This document shows positions 24,045 through 34,790 of a stretch of 64,000 bases of DNA, in pieces. The notes beneath the pieces are model-generated. The model was not told where the DNA came from, ran no database searches, and was given only the letters and a program-made list of their open reading frames with translations. A program made the position numbers and the translations under genes. The stretch is taken from NCBI GenBank assembly GCA_949752795.1, contig OX457057.1, positions 11,460,632 to 11,524,631 of the forward strand, in the 5' to 3' direction. Source of the DNA: Hyperoodon ampullatus. Taxonomy: Eukaryota; Chordata; Mammalia; Artiodactyla; Ziphiidae. Position 1 is the stretch's first letter; each line of letters opens with the position of its first letter.

Positions 24045-24205
24045 AGTCCTTCCGCAACCCAGGGGGATATGCAGTTGCTCATTTCATCCACAGATGGGGA
24101 AACTGGTGCTCAGAAAATTAGGAACTTGACTGAGGTCACACAGCTAGTAGGTATCACAGCCAGGACTTGGTCCCAGATTGTAGACCTCAGAGCAGTGTGA
24201 AAAGA
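24045..24205 (-). repeat. MIR
   Basis: atccacagatggggaaactg and tgaggtcacacagctagtag. Confidence 0.85.
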
Positions 24206-24689
24206 CCTTGTCTTGATCTTAAGAAAGTAGACTCACATGAAGTGTCAGGTCCATTTTTCCTTTAAATTTTTATCTCTTAAAAAAGGAAGTTTGTCCTCTC
24301 CTTGATATTCCTTGGTTTAAGCAACTCAAGCATTTGCTTATCTTTGTGCCTTTAGCAATTTCCTCATTAGGTCGGCTTTGAGTTATCCCTTCTGTAAAGG
24401 ATTTCTGCTGGGTTGGTGTGAGGTTGAATCTCCCCGTTGGAATCGGGGATGCTCTTGGAAAGTCACCCACGAGGACCACGAGGGTCTAGTGTGAGCCTCC
24501 TCAGTAATGTGGTGGGACAGAGATAATTGGGGTCTTGGCTATTCTGGACAATCAGGAAGGAAAGTCACTACACTTGAATATATTTCCGATTGGTTTCCCT
24601 TGGGAGGTTTCCTGTGGCCCAGCCCCCTCCACCCTGTGTGACTGCTCACAAAGGGGAACTGAAAGTTCCTTCTGCCGGGGCAGTGAGTG

Positions 24690-24860
24690 CAGGACACCAT
24701 GTTTGGAATCAAACACAACCTGGTTTGAATTCACCAGCTCTACTGCTTACTAGCTATGTGTCCCCAAGCAGGTTAGTTAATGTCCCGAGCCTCAGTTTAC
24801 CCATCTCTAAAATGGGATCATATTACCCACCTCAGAGTTGTTGGACAGTCATCTGTATGG
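24690..24860 (+). repeat. MIR
   Basis: ctgcttactagctatgtgtc and agcctcagtttacccatctc. Confidence 0.85.
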
Positions 24861-26244
24861 TTAGCATCCTTCATACCCATGGGGCCTGCTGCCTACCTAT
24901 GCCATGAGGGGGAGGGGAAATTCCCATTTATCCAGAGTCCAAAGGACTTGAGTGTGTGTGTGTGTGTATAAAATTTTTTAAATATTTGAAGTTTGAAATA
25001 TTGGGATTTGATGAGACAGGTGGCTTTGAAGGAGTGCTAGCCTTCCAAGTCATCAGAAAGGCCTTCTGAGTCATCAGGAAATTTCCAGAATGGTCTTTAT
25101 GTTTTGTGTAATATTCCAACTTAGTCAACTGGATGATTTGCTAGAACCCTCCAGCCATTCTGGGGAAAGAAGAGTTTACTCCCTTTTCAATCATCTCAAG
25201 AGCCACAGGGCACGCATAGCCCAAGGAAAAGTAGCAAACACGCCCCCGCTCTAGCCTTTCTCACCTGTGACACAGCCAGTTGGCAAAAGTGGAAAATCAG
25301 GCACATTGGCATGTGTACAGATTTTAGCCCCAGCAGATAAGCATACCAAGTGTGTCATGAAAGCTGTCCAGAGTGATCACCACGGGGATCCTGTGTTTGC
25401 TGTGAGTCACTAAGGGCTGTAAACACTCCAGAGAGGATGGTAAGCCGTGGTTACAAGGTGTGTGTGTGCAGGTGTGTGCAGTTATTTTTTATGAATTTAC
25501 TCTCCGGAAACGCGTTTCGTGTTGAGCACATCAGATGAGTGCCTGTCCAGGAGGGGAAAAGTCAGGATTGCCTCCTGTTCACACAGACCACCCCTTCCGT
25601 TCCCCTTGGGGTAGCCACCCTGAAGGTGGGGACTTCAGGCTTTCTCTTGTCTGCTGTTTGGATGCCTTCAAGAGAAGCCAGTTAGAAGACGCTGATTGTG
25701 GCAGTTCCTCAGAGCCCTCACCAAACGGCATTAGCCCAGCAGGTGCTGTCGCAGCCCCAAATTTGGAAGAAATTAACAGCCAGAAAGGTATGACAGGTAT
25801 GTGTGTCCCGCCTGGTGTCCTGGCCCTGAAATGGGTGATGCTAAGCCTGGGCTAAGGAGAAGGGGAGTTGGTGGATTCAGTGGTGGCGAACCTCTGATTG
25901 CGTCCTTCTGGGTGTTGGGGACCTCTTCGGGAACACCCACCACCCAGTGGCCAATCTGCAGGTGCTGACAGCTTCGTCTTTTGTCGCTGCCCAGGTTTGG
26001 AGGCTGGCTTGGTCTCCCAACTAGTTTGGGCTGTAACTTTATCACAGGCATTGTGTTCGGTACCTTTTAATTGTACAGAAGCTTCAGAAAGCTCTCCCTG
26101 GGGGCCTGGAGAGAAGTAAAAACAACAGCTGCTAGTTCCTGTATGCTATATTCCCTCACCTTACGGCTCAGCCTTGCTGGTGCACTCCTAACTCTGAAGT
26201 CCTGTGTTCCCCGGGGCAGGGAAGAATCCGTATTTCTTTTGGGT

Positions 26245-26430
26245 AAGGTCCTATTAATGATGAAGAGTCACTTACTGAGGGCCGCCCAGGAGCCAAGCAC
26301 TTTGTTACCTGCGTTCCTGTTCATCTCTCCCAGCCCCTGTAAGGCAGCTGGCATTCTCCCCATCTTACTGGACAGACAGTTGAGGCTTAAAGAGGTTACC
26401 CAGGGTATAGTAAGCGACTTTTCCAAGCTG
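26245..26430 (-). repeat. MIR-class repeat
   Basis: gagccaagcactttgttacc and ggacagacagttgaggcttaa. Confidence 0.65.
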
Positions 26431-26954
26431 CCATGCTGGCTGCCTGCCCCACTGCTTCTTCCTTGTGGTTTTATTCATCAGCTGACGATTCCCCGAGAAC
26501 CAGTGGGGCACCAGGCAGAGGCTGTGATGCTCAGACTCATGGGATTTTCTCATCTTTGGCACGCTGTCATCCAGTCAGCCAGGGACAGTTGGGAGGGAGG
26601 GCCCCTGGGGCCCAGAGCTACTCCCTTGGCTCCAGCAGATTTACCGCATGCCTCTGGCCCAGCCAGAATCCAAAGAGGCTGGCTGGCCCATGATGGAAGA
26701 TTCGACCCTGGCCATTTGGGAACCTGGAATGCAGAGCCCTGAGAGGGAAATCTCAGCAAGGATGGGGTCAATTCAGTCCCCCTCCAAAGCGAGGGAACTG
26801 AGGCCCAGAGCGAGGAAGGGACCATACTGCAAGGTGTCATGTGGAGTAGTTTCCAGGGTCAAATGTGGAAACTTACAAAGGCACTTGGACGTCTTGGCAA
26901 AGCTGGGCATTCTCTCTCTTCAACCTCTTCCCTAGCTCCCTCCTGCCTTTTGAA

Positions 26955-27142
26955 GGGGGGCCTCAGACTTTGGGGATCACAGCGGTCTGGGGTGATTGCT
27001 AGTGTGTAAATTCTCAGGCTCCCCCTTGAGGTTTTGCCTCTGTAGGTCTGGGGAAGGGCCAGGGAATCTGTATTTTTATCAAGTGCCCTGGGTGATTTTG
27101 ATGCAGGGTTTCCACAGATCAGACTTTGAGAACCTCTGCTAT
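26955..27142. mobile_element. MER5A-like element
   Basis: Contains tgggtgattttgatgcaggg and ends gactttgagaacctctgct. Confidence 0.7.
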
Positions 27143-28094
27143 TCACCTTTCTGGGGCTGGTTAATTTTAGAGTAAGGAGCAAGGGAGGCCACATACTCTG
27201 GCTTACCCCCCATGCCCTGACATAATCCTTAGCAGCATCCTTTTCCCTCCCACAGGTGACCCAAAGTGGAGATGAGGTCCATGGACATCCTAGTTAAATC
27301 CCACTTCTTCCTTTTCGAATCCAATTCTCCGCCCCCATCTCTCCCTGCCCTGCTCACCCCGCTCCCCACACCACTCATATTCTCAGAATCTATTAGAGGC
27401 ACATGCACTTCTGTCTTGTGCTCTCACAAGACAGTGCTGTGGTAAGAAAGCAGCCAGAGTCAGGCTTTGTCTTTGCTCGGATGTCCTGCTCTGCGCCCCA
27501 GACCGCCACTAGCATTCACTCACCCTTTCACTCAATCAGTATTCCTTCTCGAGCTCCTCGGAGGGGCCAGGTCCTGGGCTGGGGTGCTGAGGAGTCACAG
27601 GAGACCACACCCTTGACCGTCCTGATTCTTCAGACTTGATACCAAACCCACCAGCCCAGGCCGCCCCCTCCCTGCCCCACTTGGATCCCTTTTGTTGGTG
27701 GTTTGAATGCTGTCCCCATAGCAGATGTGGTCAGCTGAGTGGCCAGTCTCTGCTTCCTCTTGGCATCTCTCGCCGTGTCCACAGTACAGCCGGGAGCCAC
27801 GGGGACTGTTTCCGTCACTTTATGTACCCTGGGGACTTTCTCAGCTCCCCTTGGTGGGGTGCCCAGGGGCCTGGGTGGCTGACCCGAAAGGAAACTTCCA
27901 TCCCTGGCATTCCCTGTGGGCTCCTTCCTCCTGGGCTCTGGAGTGGACGTGGATGCCTGCCCGCCCCCCCACAAGCTGGACTGCCTTCTTCAGTGTGGAT
28001 AGAAACGGCCGCCCTGGGTGGAGTCTTTCCTCTCTTTTTACCCTGGGAGAGACTGGGGGAAACCCCTTTTTACAGAAGGGGAAATGGAGGCACA

Positions 28095-28255
28095 GTGTGA
28101 TCTCTTTGGGCCAGAGCTGTCTGATAGAAGTCTCTGCCTGTGCTGTCCCATATGGTAGCCATTGGATTTAAAATGTAGCTAGTATGACCACAAAACTGAA
28201 TCTCAAATTTTATTTGAAAGGCCACATGTGGCCAGTGGCTCCTGTATCAGATGGT
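28095..28255. mobile_element. hAT-type MITE, family uncertain
   Basis: The repeat has the pattern 'tgctgtcccatatggtagcc ... ggccacatgtggccagtggct', an inverted arrangement known from an abundant small mammalian DNA transposon whose name I cannot fix. Confidence 0.6.
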
Positions 28256-28349
28256 GCAGACAGCCCTGAGTCAGGGCTTGATACCACAGATGTGTCTGTG
28301 GCCCATCACAGCTCATGAAGCCTGTGGTGTGTTTTTCCACTATGCTCGT

Positions 28350-28553
28350 CTAAGGCTGCTGTGCTTCTCCATGTGGTCTCTGGACTGCCTGCGTCAAAAT
28401 CACTCAGAGCTTGTGTGGTTTTTAAGTTCCTGGACCCTCTACCGGACCTGGACAGTCAAATATCTGCAGTGGTCCCAGGAATCTGCACTTTAAACTCGTC
28501 ACCTCCACCCCCAGGTGAGTCTGGTCTTCTCTGAAGTTTGAGAACCACGGGCT
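28350..28553. mobile_element. MER5A-like element
   Basis: Contains ctgcgtcaaaatcactcaga and ends agtttgagaaccacgggct. Confidence 0.7.
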
Positions 28554-28667
28554 CTAGCATGTTCCATCTCTACTCCTGGCGGTCTTCCCAGCCTCCAGTA
28601 GTGCCTCGGTACCTTTCTGCCTTTGTCCCCCACCCCAGCCCCTACCACCCCACTTCATGCACCAGGC

Positions 28668-28872
28668 CAGGGGCTCTCAACTTAGGGTGCCAAGACCAGC
28701 AAATCAGCCTCACCTGAGAACTTGTGAGGAAGGCAAATTCTCAGTCCGCCCCACACCTGCAGAATCAGAAACTGGGGGTGATCCCCGCCATCTGGGTCTT
28801 AACAGACCCCTCAAGGTGATGCTGATGCAGCTTCAGCTTGGAACCAATCACTGAGCAAGACTGCTCTAGGAG
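28668..28872. mobile_element. MER5A-like element
   Basis: Contains gaacttgtgaggaaggcaaa, ccgccccacacctgcagaatc and aaggtgatgctgatgcagc. Third MER5A-like copy within 2 kb. Confidence 0.75.
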
Positions 28873-28894
28873 GCTCCTTGCACTTAAATTTTCC

Positions 28895-28965
28895 CCCCAA
28901 ATCTTTTCTGTCTTCTCCTCCCTCTCCCCCTCCCCTTCCCTCTTCCCCCTTCCCCCTGTACCCTG
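28895..28965. repeat. Pyrimidine-rich tract
   Basis: About 70 bases almost wholly C and T, strand-asymmetric. Confidence 0.85.
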
Positions 28966-29384
28966 GTCTGTCCTCTCACCAGCTGCCAAGAGCTGCCGAG
29001 ACCCTTCCACACCCAGCGTCTGCTGGGAGTGTGGCGAGATGACCCCTCTGCCTTTCCCAAGGGCCTTCGGGGATCCGGGCCTTACCCGAGGGTGGCCATC
29101 ACGGGGATGTTACGGGGAGGCAAGCAGAGCGGTGGCCAGCAGCACGCTCACCGCCATCCTCTCTCCCAGCATCCCAGGTGGTGGCCGCCTGCCCACCCTG
29201 TGCCAGAAGAGCAGAGGGCCAGATGGGCCCATTTCCCTGGGGCCCCCTCTTGGGGCAGGGCCCCTGCTGCTTCCCCTGGCATCCATCAGCCCGGAGGAAG
29301 TTGGCACGGCCCACAGCTGTGCTCGACAGACGATACTTGTCTGTTACCTGTCTTCCCAATGTTTACAGAAAGCAGGGGAGCTGG

Positions 29385-29485
29385 AGGCCAGATCAGACGT
29401 GACCGTGCGACTTATCCGCTGTGGGGCCTTCCTCGTGCAGGTCATTCCCCTCTGAACCCCAGTTTCCTATTGCGTGAAATGAGAT
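29385..29485 (+). repeat. MIR fragment
   Basis: gcaggtcattcccctctgaa then ccccagtttcctattgcgtg. Confidence 0.6.
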
Positions 29486-30329
29486 CTGTAGTGCCAGCCT
29501 GGCTTAGCTCCCAGATTTGTGGTTGCTTTTTACCCGAGCCCTTGGATCTAGAAGTGCTTTGCACGCTCGGAGGCACCTTACAAAGGTGGTTGGTACCGCC
29601 TCAGTGCTGCTGAGGGCAGACCTGTGCCTCGGGGAACCGACTCTCCTGGTTAGCTTGGAACTTTCCTGGTTTCAGCACTGAAAGTCCCACATCCTGGGAA
29701 ACCCCACAGTCCCAGGCAAACCAGGACAGTTGGTCTCCCTATCTGTACCCCAGTGGCTTCCAGACACTCAGCTTTGCCAGCCACACTCAGCTGCTTTTGC
29801 CATATGGAAAGTGATCCCCTCCCCGACCCTGCCCTCCCACAAGTTAAGGCATCACCTACCTGACTCCTGACCCCCTCTACCTTTGCTGATCGCATTGACC
29901 TTATGGCCCTGCCCTCGCTTCCAGCTCATTTACGTCTCTGGGCATCGACTGATGGCCTGGATGACCCACCACCCAGATTCCAACTGAGCATGTCTTTATT
30001 AAATCACATCTGCCATTTGTTTACTTACTCGCTCACTGGATAAATACTCATCGGACCCCGACTGGGTGCCTGGTGCTGACAGGCTGAGCCACGCCAGCTC
30101 TGCCCTCGTGGCGCTTACATTCTGGAGGGGTTTTCTGTCTAGAACGCCTAACTGGAACCAGAAGGATACCCTTCCTCAGCCTCTCCCTGGATCCAACAAA
30201 GCTCCTGCTTCGTCCACCTGGCAGGTGTTGATTACCTGCTCGGCCTGGGTGTGGTGCTCGGAGCCGCAAACAATGTCGGCCGCTTTCCAGGCTCCTGTTA
30301 AGGGTCTCAGGGTCTCCTGACTGTCCCGT

Positions 30330-30655
30330 GAACCAGCCAGCTCGTTCCCACCCCTCACCTTCTTCTTCTCTTATGGCTCCACCCCCGTACAAAGTCCAAA
30401 TTCCATCCTGTCCTGGCCCCATGCCCACTTCTGCACAGGCTTTCCTGCTCATTCCAGCCCCTCTGTGCACAGTCTTCCCTTGCCGTGGGCGCGTCATCTG
30501 GAGACCAGGCCCTGCAGGAACATTTCTTGAGCGTCACGTGGGGCCTTCCTCCTGAACTGGACCCACGGAGGGGGCGGGGGCCACAGGGCGCCTACGCATC
30601 TGCCTCCCTCCGTATGCCTGGAGCACACAGTAGGCTTTCAGGAAACGCTCCAAAC
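30330..30655 (+). repeat. Probable L2 fragment
   Basis: Contains 'ttctgcacaggctttcctgc' and near the end 'gcctggagcacacagtaggc', resembling the diverged L2 3' region. Confidence 0.4.
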
Positions 30656-32079
30656 GGGAGGAAACACGCAGACGTGAATTTCTCAGCTGGAAGAACCTTA
30701 GGAGACATCGAATCTGGCAGATGCATCGGCGCACCTTTGGAGGAGCCTCACCTGGCAGGTAGGGCAGCACCTGGAGAACACCTGCAGCCCCACCAGTAAT
30801 TGCTGGGGTTTGGAGGGGTCAGTAAATATATCCCTCTTTCCTTCTGGAATTGGGACCCGCCAAAAGATTAGAGACAGAAGTGGGACAGATAGAGCATGTG
30901 GCTTGGGCGCTGCTGGCCCCGCTCCTCTGCACGGGACCCCGTTCTCAGGCCTGGCTGCCACAGGCCCGGATCCGATGACCTAAGATAATGAGTCCATTGG
31001 GTTTTACTCCTGGCCCTCGTCCGTTGTGTCACCTGGTCATTGTATCTCCATAAGCAAGTGGACAGTTTACCTTTCAGTTTCCAGAATCTTTGAGCGTGGT
31101 AGAGCCCCCGAAGTTCTTTTGTTCATTTATTCTGCAAATAATTATGGTGCACTTGTCTGGACAAGAATCCTTCTTAAGTATCAGGGATATAGTCGTAGAT
31201 AAAACAGTCCTGCCCAAAACATAGTCCTCCCCTCGTCGTGCGTAAAGTCAAGGACATTTTCAGAGAATTAGACACCAAAAACTCTTTCTGTGTTTCCACT
31301 GTCATTGAAAACTTCCTGAAATGCCCTTTTGCTTCCCCACCTTGGTCAGCGGGGCAGACAGAGCCTGGAAAACTCCCTTCTTGGAATTTAGGCTTCTGCA
31401 GACCTTTCGGGTCCTAACTCAGAAGCTGAGCATCTTAGGACAGGTGGTTGTACTTGACCCTACAGCTCCCCCTGCTCACATGTAAGAAAATAAGAAGCTA
31501 TTGCATCAGGGAGTCTCTTCATTGTTTGCTTCTTTGTCCTCCAACCTAAGCCAGAATCCTAGTTAACCGGGCCTTGCAGCTAGCTGGGACCTGGCTAGAG
31601 GAGGTTTGACTGTGTGTTTGGGCAGCTGCAGGGGTGTTTGAAATGACCAGCGGCTCCTCTCCCTTCTCTTCCTGCTGTCGGCATCAGTGGCTTCCCCCAA
31701 AGGCCATGTGTCCCTGTGTGACCATCTCCCCAAGGTGACTGGGCTTCTGTCTGCGGCCAACCCTGACGACCGTGGGCCAGAGCCCCACCCTCTTGCTGTC
31801 ACCAAGCCAGTTCCTCCCTCCTGCTTCCTGGGCTGACTTGCTGGTTCTGTTCTCTGGGTTCTTTTCAGAGACTTACTGTTTGCCAGGTGGACAAACCAGT
31901 GTTCTGAGTAGTTGCGCACTTAGAGGCACCCTAGCTTCTCCCCCACTCCCATGTCACTGAAACTGAAACACTGTAAGGTTCTTGTCACTTACATGCACTC
32001 ATGAAAATCATGCAGGGGAGCCTGATCTAAGCACTCCCTCTTTGCAGGGTTGCCTGCATTAAACAACCAAAATAAATTA

Positions 32080-32200
32080 GGTACATTTAATCACCTCATT
32101 TTCCAGATGGCGTCACTGAGGCACAGGGAGGTTAAGAAACTTGCCCCAGGCCATAGAGCCAGGAAGCAGAAGAGGTAAGATTCGACTCGAGTCCAGCTGG
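32080..32200 (-). repeat. MIR
   Basis: gcacagggaggttaagaaac and ttgccccaggccatagagcc. Confidence 0.75.
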
Positions 32201-32769
32201 AGTCTAGCTGGAGCCCACAGTAGCCACCACTCTCCTGTCCCTGCTGCAGCAGACTCTGCAGCATCACTTGTGTCCGTCCTCAACTGTGGCAGAGTCTGAA
32301 GTGAGGAATAACAAAGGGACTCTGTCCCTGAAGGTGCCAGACACACCCCTTCTGTCCAGACCCAGCCCTGGTAGGGAGCTCCTTGTGGCTGCCTCCCTGG
32401 GCTGGGCAGGGTCCTTGTAAAGTGTGAGGGTCATGGGGCAGCTCTGCAAAGTCCAGCCAGAGGCTCAGGTGTGGTGTGCTCCAAAGGTCTCTGACACAGC
32501 CTGTCTTTCCCAGCGCTGTGGGTTTCCTGCTTCTCTTGGCATTAACATGTTAAACATAACAGAGGTCATAAGAGGGTTTGGCTACTCTCTCTTTTCACCC
32601 TGTGAGATACGGAGGCATGATCACCAGCTCTCAGGGTGGCATCCGAGGCTCAGAGAGTTTCATGCTTAGAGCTCGATAACTATTTGTTAAGGAAAAAAAA
32701 ACTAGCTCTGTATCGTTTACACTTCTTCGTTTCCTACTACCTGCCCAGAGAGTCATGTAGTCACAGGAG

Positions 32770-33165
32770 TATTTGAGTTGCAAATGATAGAAACACTACT
32801 GGAACTGACTCATAGAAAGGGAAATCAGTAGCTCCCCCTAACTGAATTGATCAGCGGTAGGTCAAGCTTCAAGCATAGCTGCATCCAGGCGCTCAGATGA
32901 TGTCATCTCCCAGCTTTCCTTTCATCTGTTTGGGCTTTATCCTTTCTACTGGCAAAAATGACCCCTAACAAGTCTAAGCAACGTTTATCTTTCTTGGATT
33001 CCAGGGTAGAGGGTCCTTTATTCCCAGTATTTCTAGCAAAAATCCCAGGACTGACTCTCATTGGCTTAGCTTTAATTATGCAACAGCTCTGAGCCAATCA
33101 CTTAGTCCAGTAGCCAGGAATGCACTGATTGGCAGGCGCAGATCATGTGCCCTTCCTTAGACTAG
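32770..33165 (+). mobile_element. Ancient interspersed repeat, family A, copy 1
   Basis: Shares its plan with 43145-43530: ttgcaaatgatagaaac-type start, a catccaggcgctcagatga-type middle and 'tctcattggcttag ... ccaatcac' near the end. Name not recalled. Confidence 0.5.
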
Positions 33166-34194
33166 GTTGGGGTAGGGGTTGTGAGCTTCCAGGGAAACGC
33201 ACTGGCTGATAGTGGGGTATTAGGCAAAGGAAGGTCCGGGAGAGTATTCATCCTGAGGAATGGAAGCTGGGAGGCAGATGTGCAAGCTGTTCTCTGCAGA
33301 ATGGGAGCTGATTCCTTCAGCCAGTGTGTTTGTGTTGTGAGACTCAAAGGAAAGCCTTAGATCTAGATGCTACCAGTTAATTATTTTGCAGGTTTTCTTG
33401 AGCACCTACCATGGGCCAGGCCCTGTTCTAGACCCCTGTGGAGGAGCTAGGCTTTCTCTTTTGTCCGTTGTTCCTTCTGTCTCCCCTTTTCCTTCTCTAT
33501 CTTCAAGGAGCAGCTGGACTCTTGCTGTCTCTCATGTTCCTTCATAGTCTCCTGGGCATAAGTCATCACGACCCCTCCTTTCTCTCCTTCCCATCCCTCT
33601 GTTTAAGCTTTTTTTTTTTTTTTTCCAAATTATACCTGTCCCAGGTGGGCTTGCAGGAGGACCCCTGGACCGTTGGCTTCCTGAGTATGGGGCCTGCATG
33701 GGCTTGATTTGAGCACCCCACACACAGTGTGCCTGCTTCCCTGAGGGCCAGCATAAACGCATGCTGTGATGGCCCCCTCGTCTGCCTCCTGCCATGTCCC
33801 TGGTATTGCTGAGTGCACCGAGGTCAGTGGCAGCAGCGAGGGCTTTGGGCCCTCCAGACAGCATCTGGCTTCTCTCAGCCTTCCCGTAGGAGTCAGATTT
33901 TCTGGGCTGCATCGCTTGGCCATCTCCCTGGAAAGCACTGACTGCTTCCCTCTGGAGATGACCTGAATTCATAGCATACCCAGCAGGCAGATGCTACCTT
34001 CTCACAGCAGGGTAGGGAATGGGCAGCCTGGGAAGCTAAGAATTTAGCAAAAGGGCATGGTTGGCCTGCCTCTGCACCTGGTGTTGTTTAGGGCGTAGGT
34101 GCGGGCTCCCCGTTTCATTCCATATCAGCCACAGGGAGCGAGCCTTCACACTAAGGCAAGTCCCCGGACCTGGAGCCCTAAATGTAGGGACATT

Positions 34195-34420
34195 GGAGAC
34201 TGTGTACCAAGTGCTCGGGGCCACGGAGCCAGACTGCCTGGGTGCAAATCGTTCCCAGCTCCTTAACCCCTCTGAGCCTCAGTTTCTCCATCTGTAAATT
34301 GGGGGTGCTATTCCTATCTAGTAGGGTTTTGTGGGGATTAAATGAGATGGCCCATGCACAGGGCTTTGCATGGTGCTTGGCGCATAGTAGGTGCTCAGGA
34401 AACATCATTTATATTAGCCT
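34195..34420 (+). repeat. MIR
   Basis: ggagccagactgcctgggtg, gagcctcagtttctccatct and gcgcatagtaggtgctcagg. Confidence 0.9.
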
Positions 34421-34609
34421 AATACCAAATGGGCACTGGAGCAATACAAGGCTCACCGGAGAGATGCCAGTTTGCACAAGTCCAGGCAGGGTCAGTGATC
34501 CGCAGGAGATAAAGTCTTTGGAGCAAGGTGAGTCTTGTCGAGGAGACATTTTTGGAGGTGGCATCTGCTAGCGCTTTGCTCCCCAACTCAGAGGCAGCTG
34601 TCAGAGACT

Positions 34610-34790
34610 TACAACTTGTGAGAAGCCCACACTGGGGTCTTTAGGGACACTGCTTCATCTTCCCAAGCCTCGGGTTCCTCATCTTGGAATGGGAATGAGG
34701 GAAGCCACCCGGCAGGGCCTGGTAAACAGTGGGTACTTAGTAAGTGGAATGGTGGCTTTATTAATACGTCATCTCAAATGGGTTGCAAAT
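34610..34790 (+). repeat. MIR, diverged
   Basis: cctcgggttcctcatcttgg then cctggtaaacagtgggtact. Confidence 0.6.

Noticed and set aside
26071..26742. A 223-codon + ORF
   Set aside because: Passes through a MIR-class repeat and has no recognisable domain.
28838..29613. 205- and 194-codon overlapping ORFs
   Set aside because: Two frames of the same GC-rich stretch, no family resemblance, start within a MER5A-like repeat.
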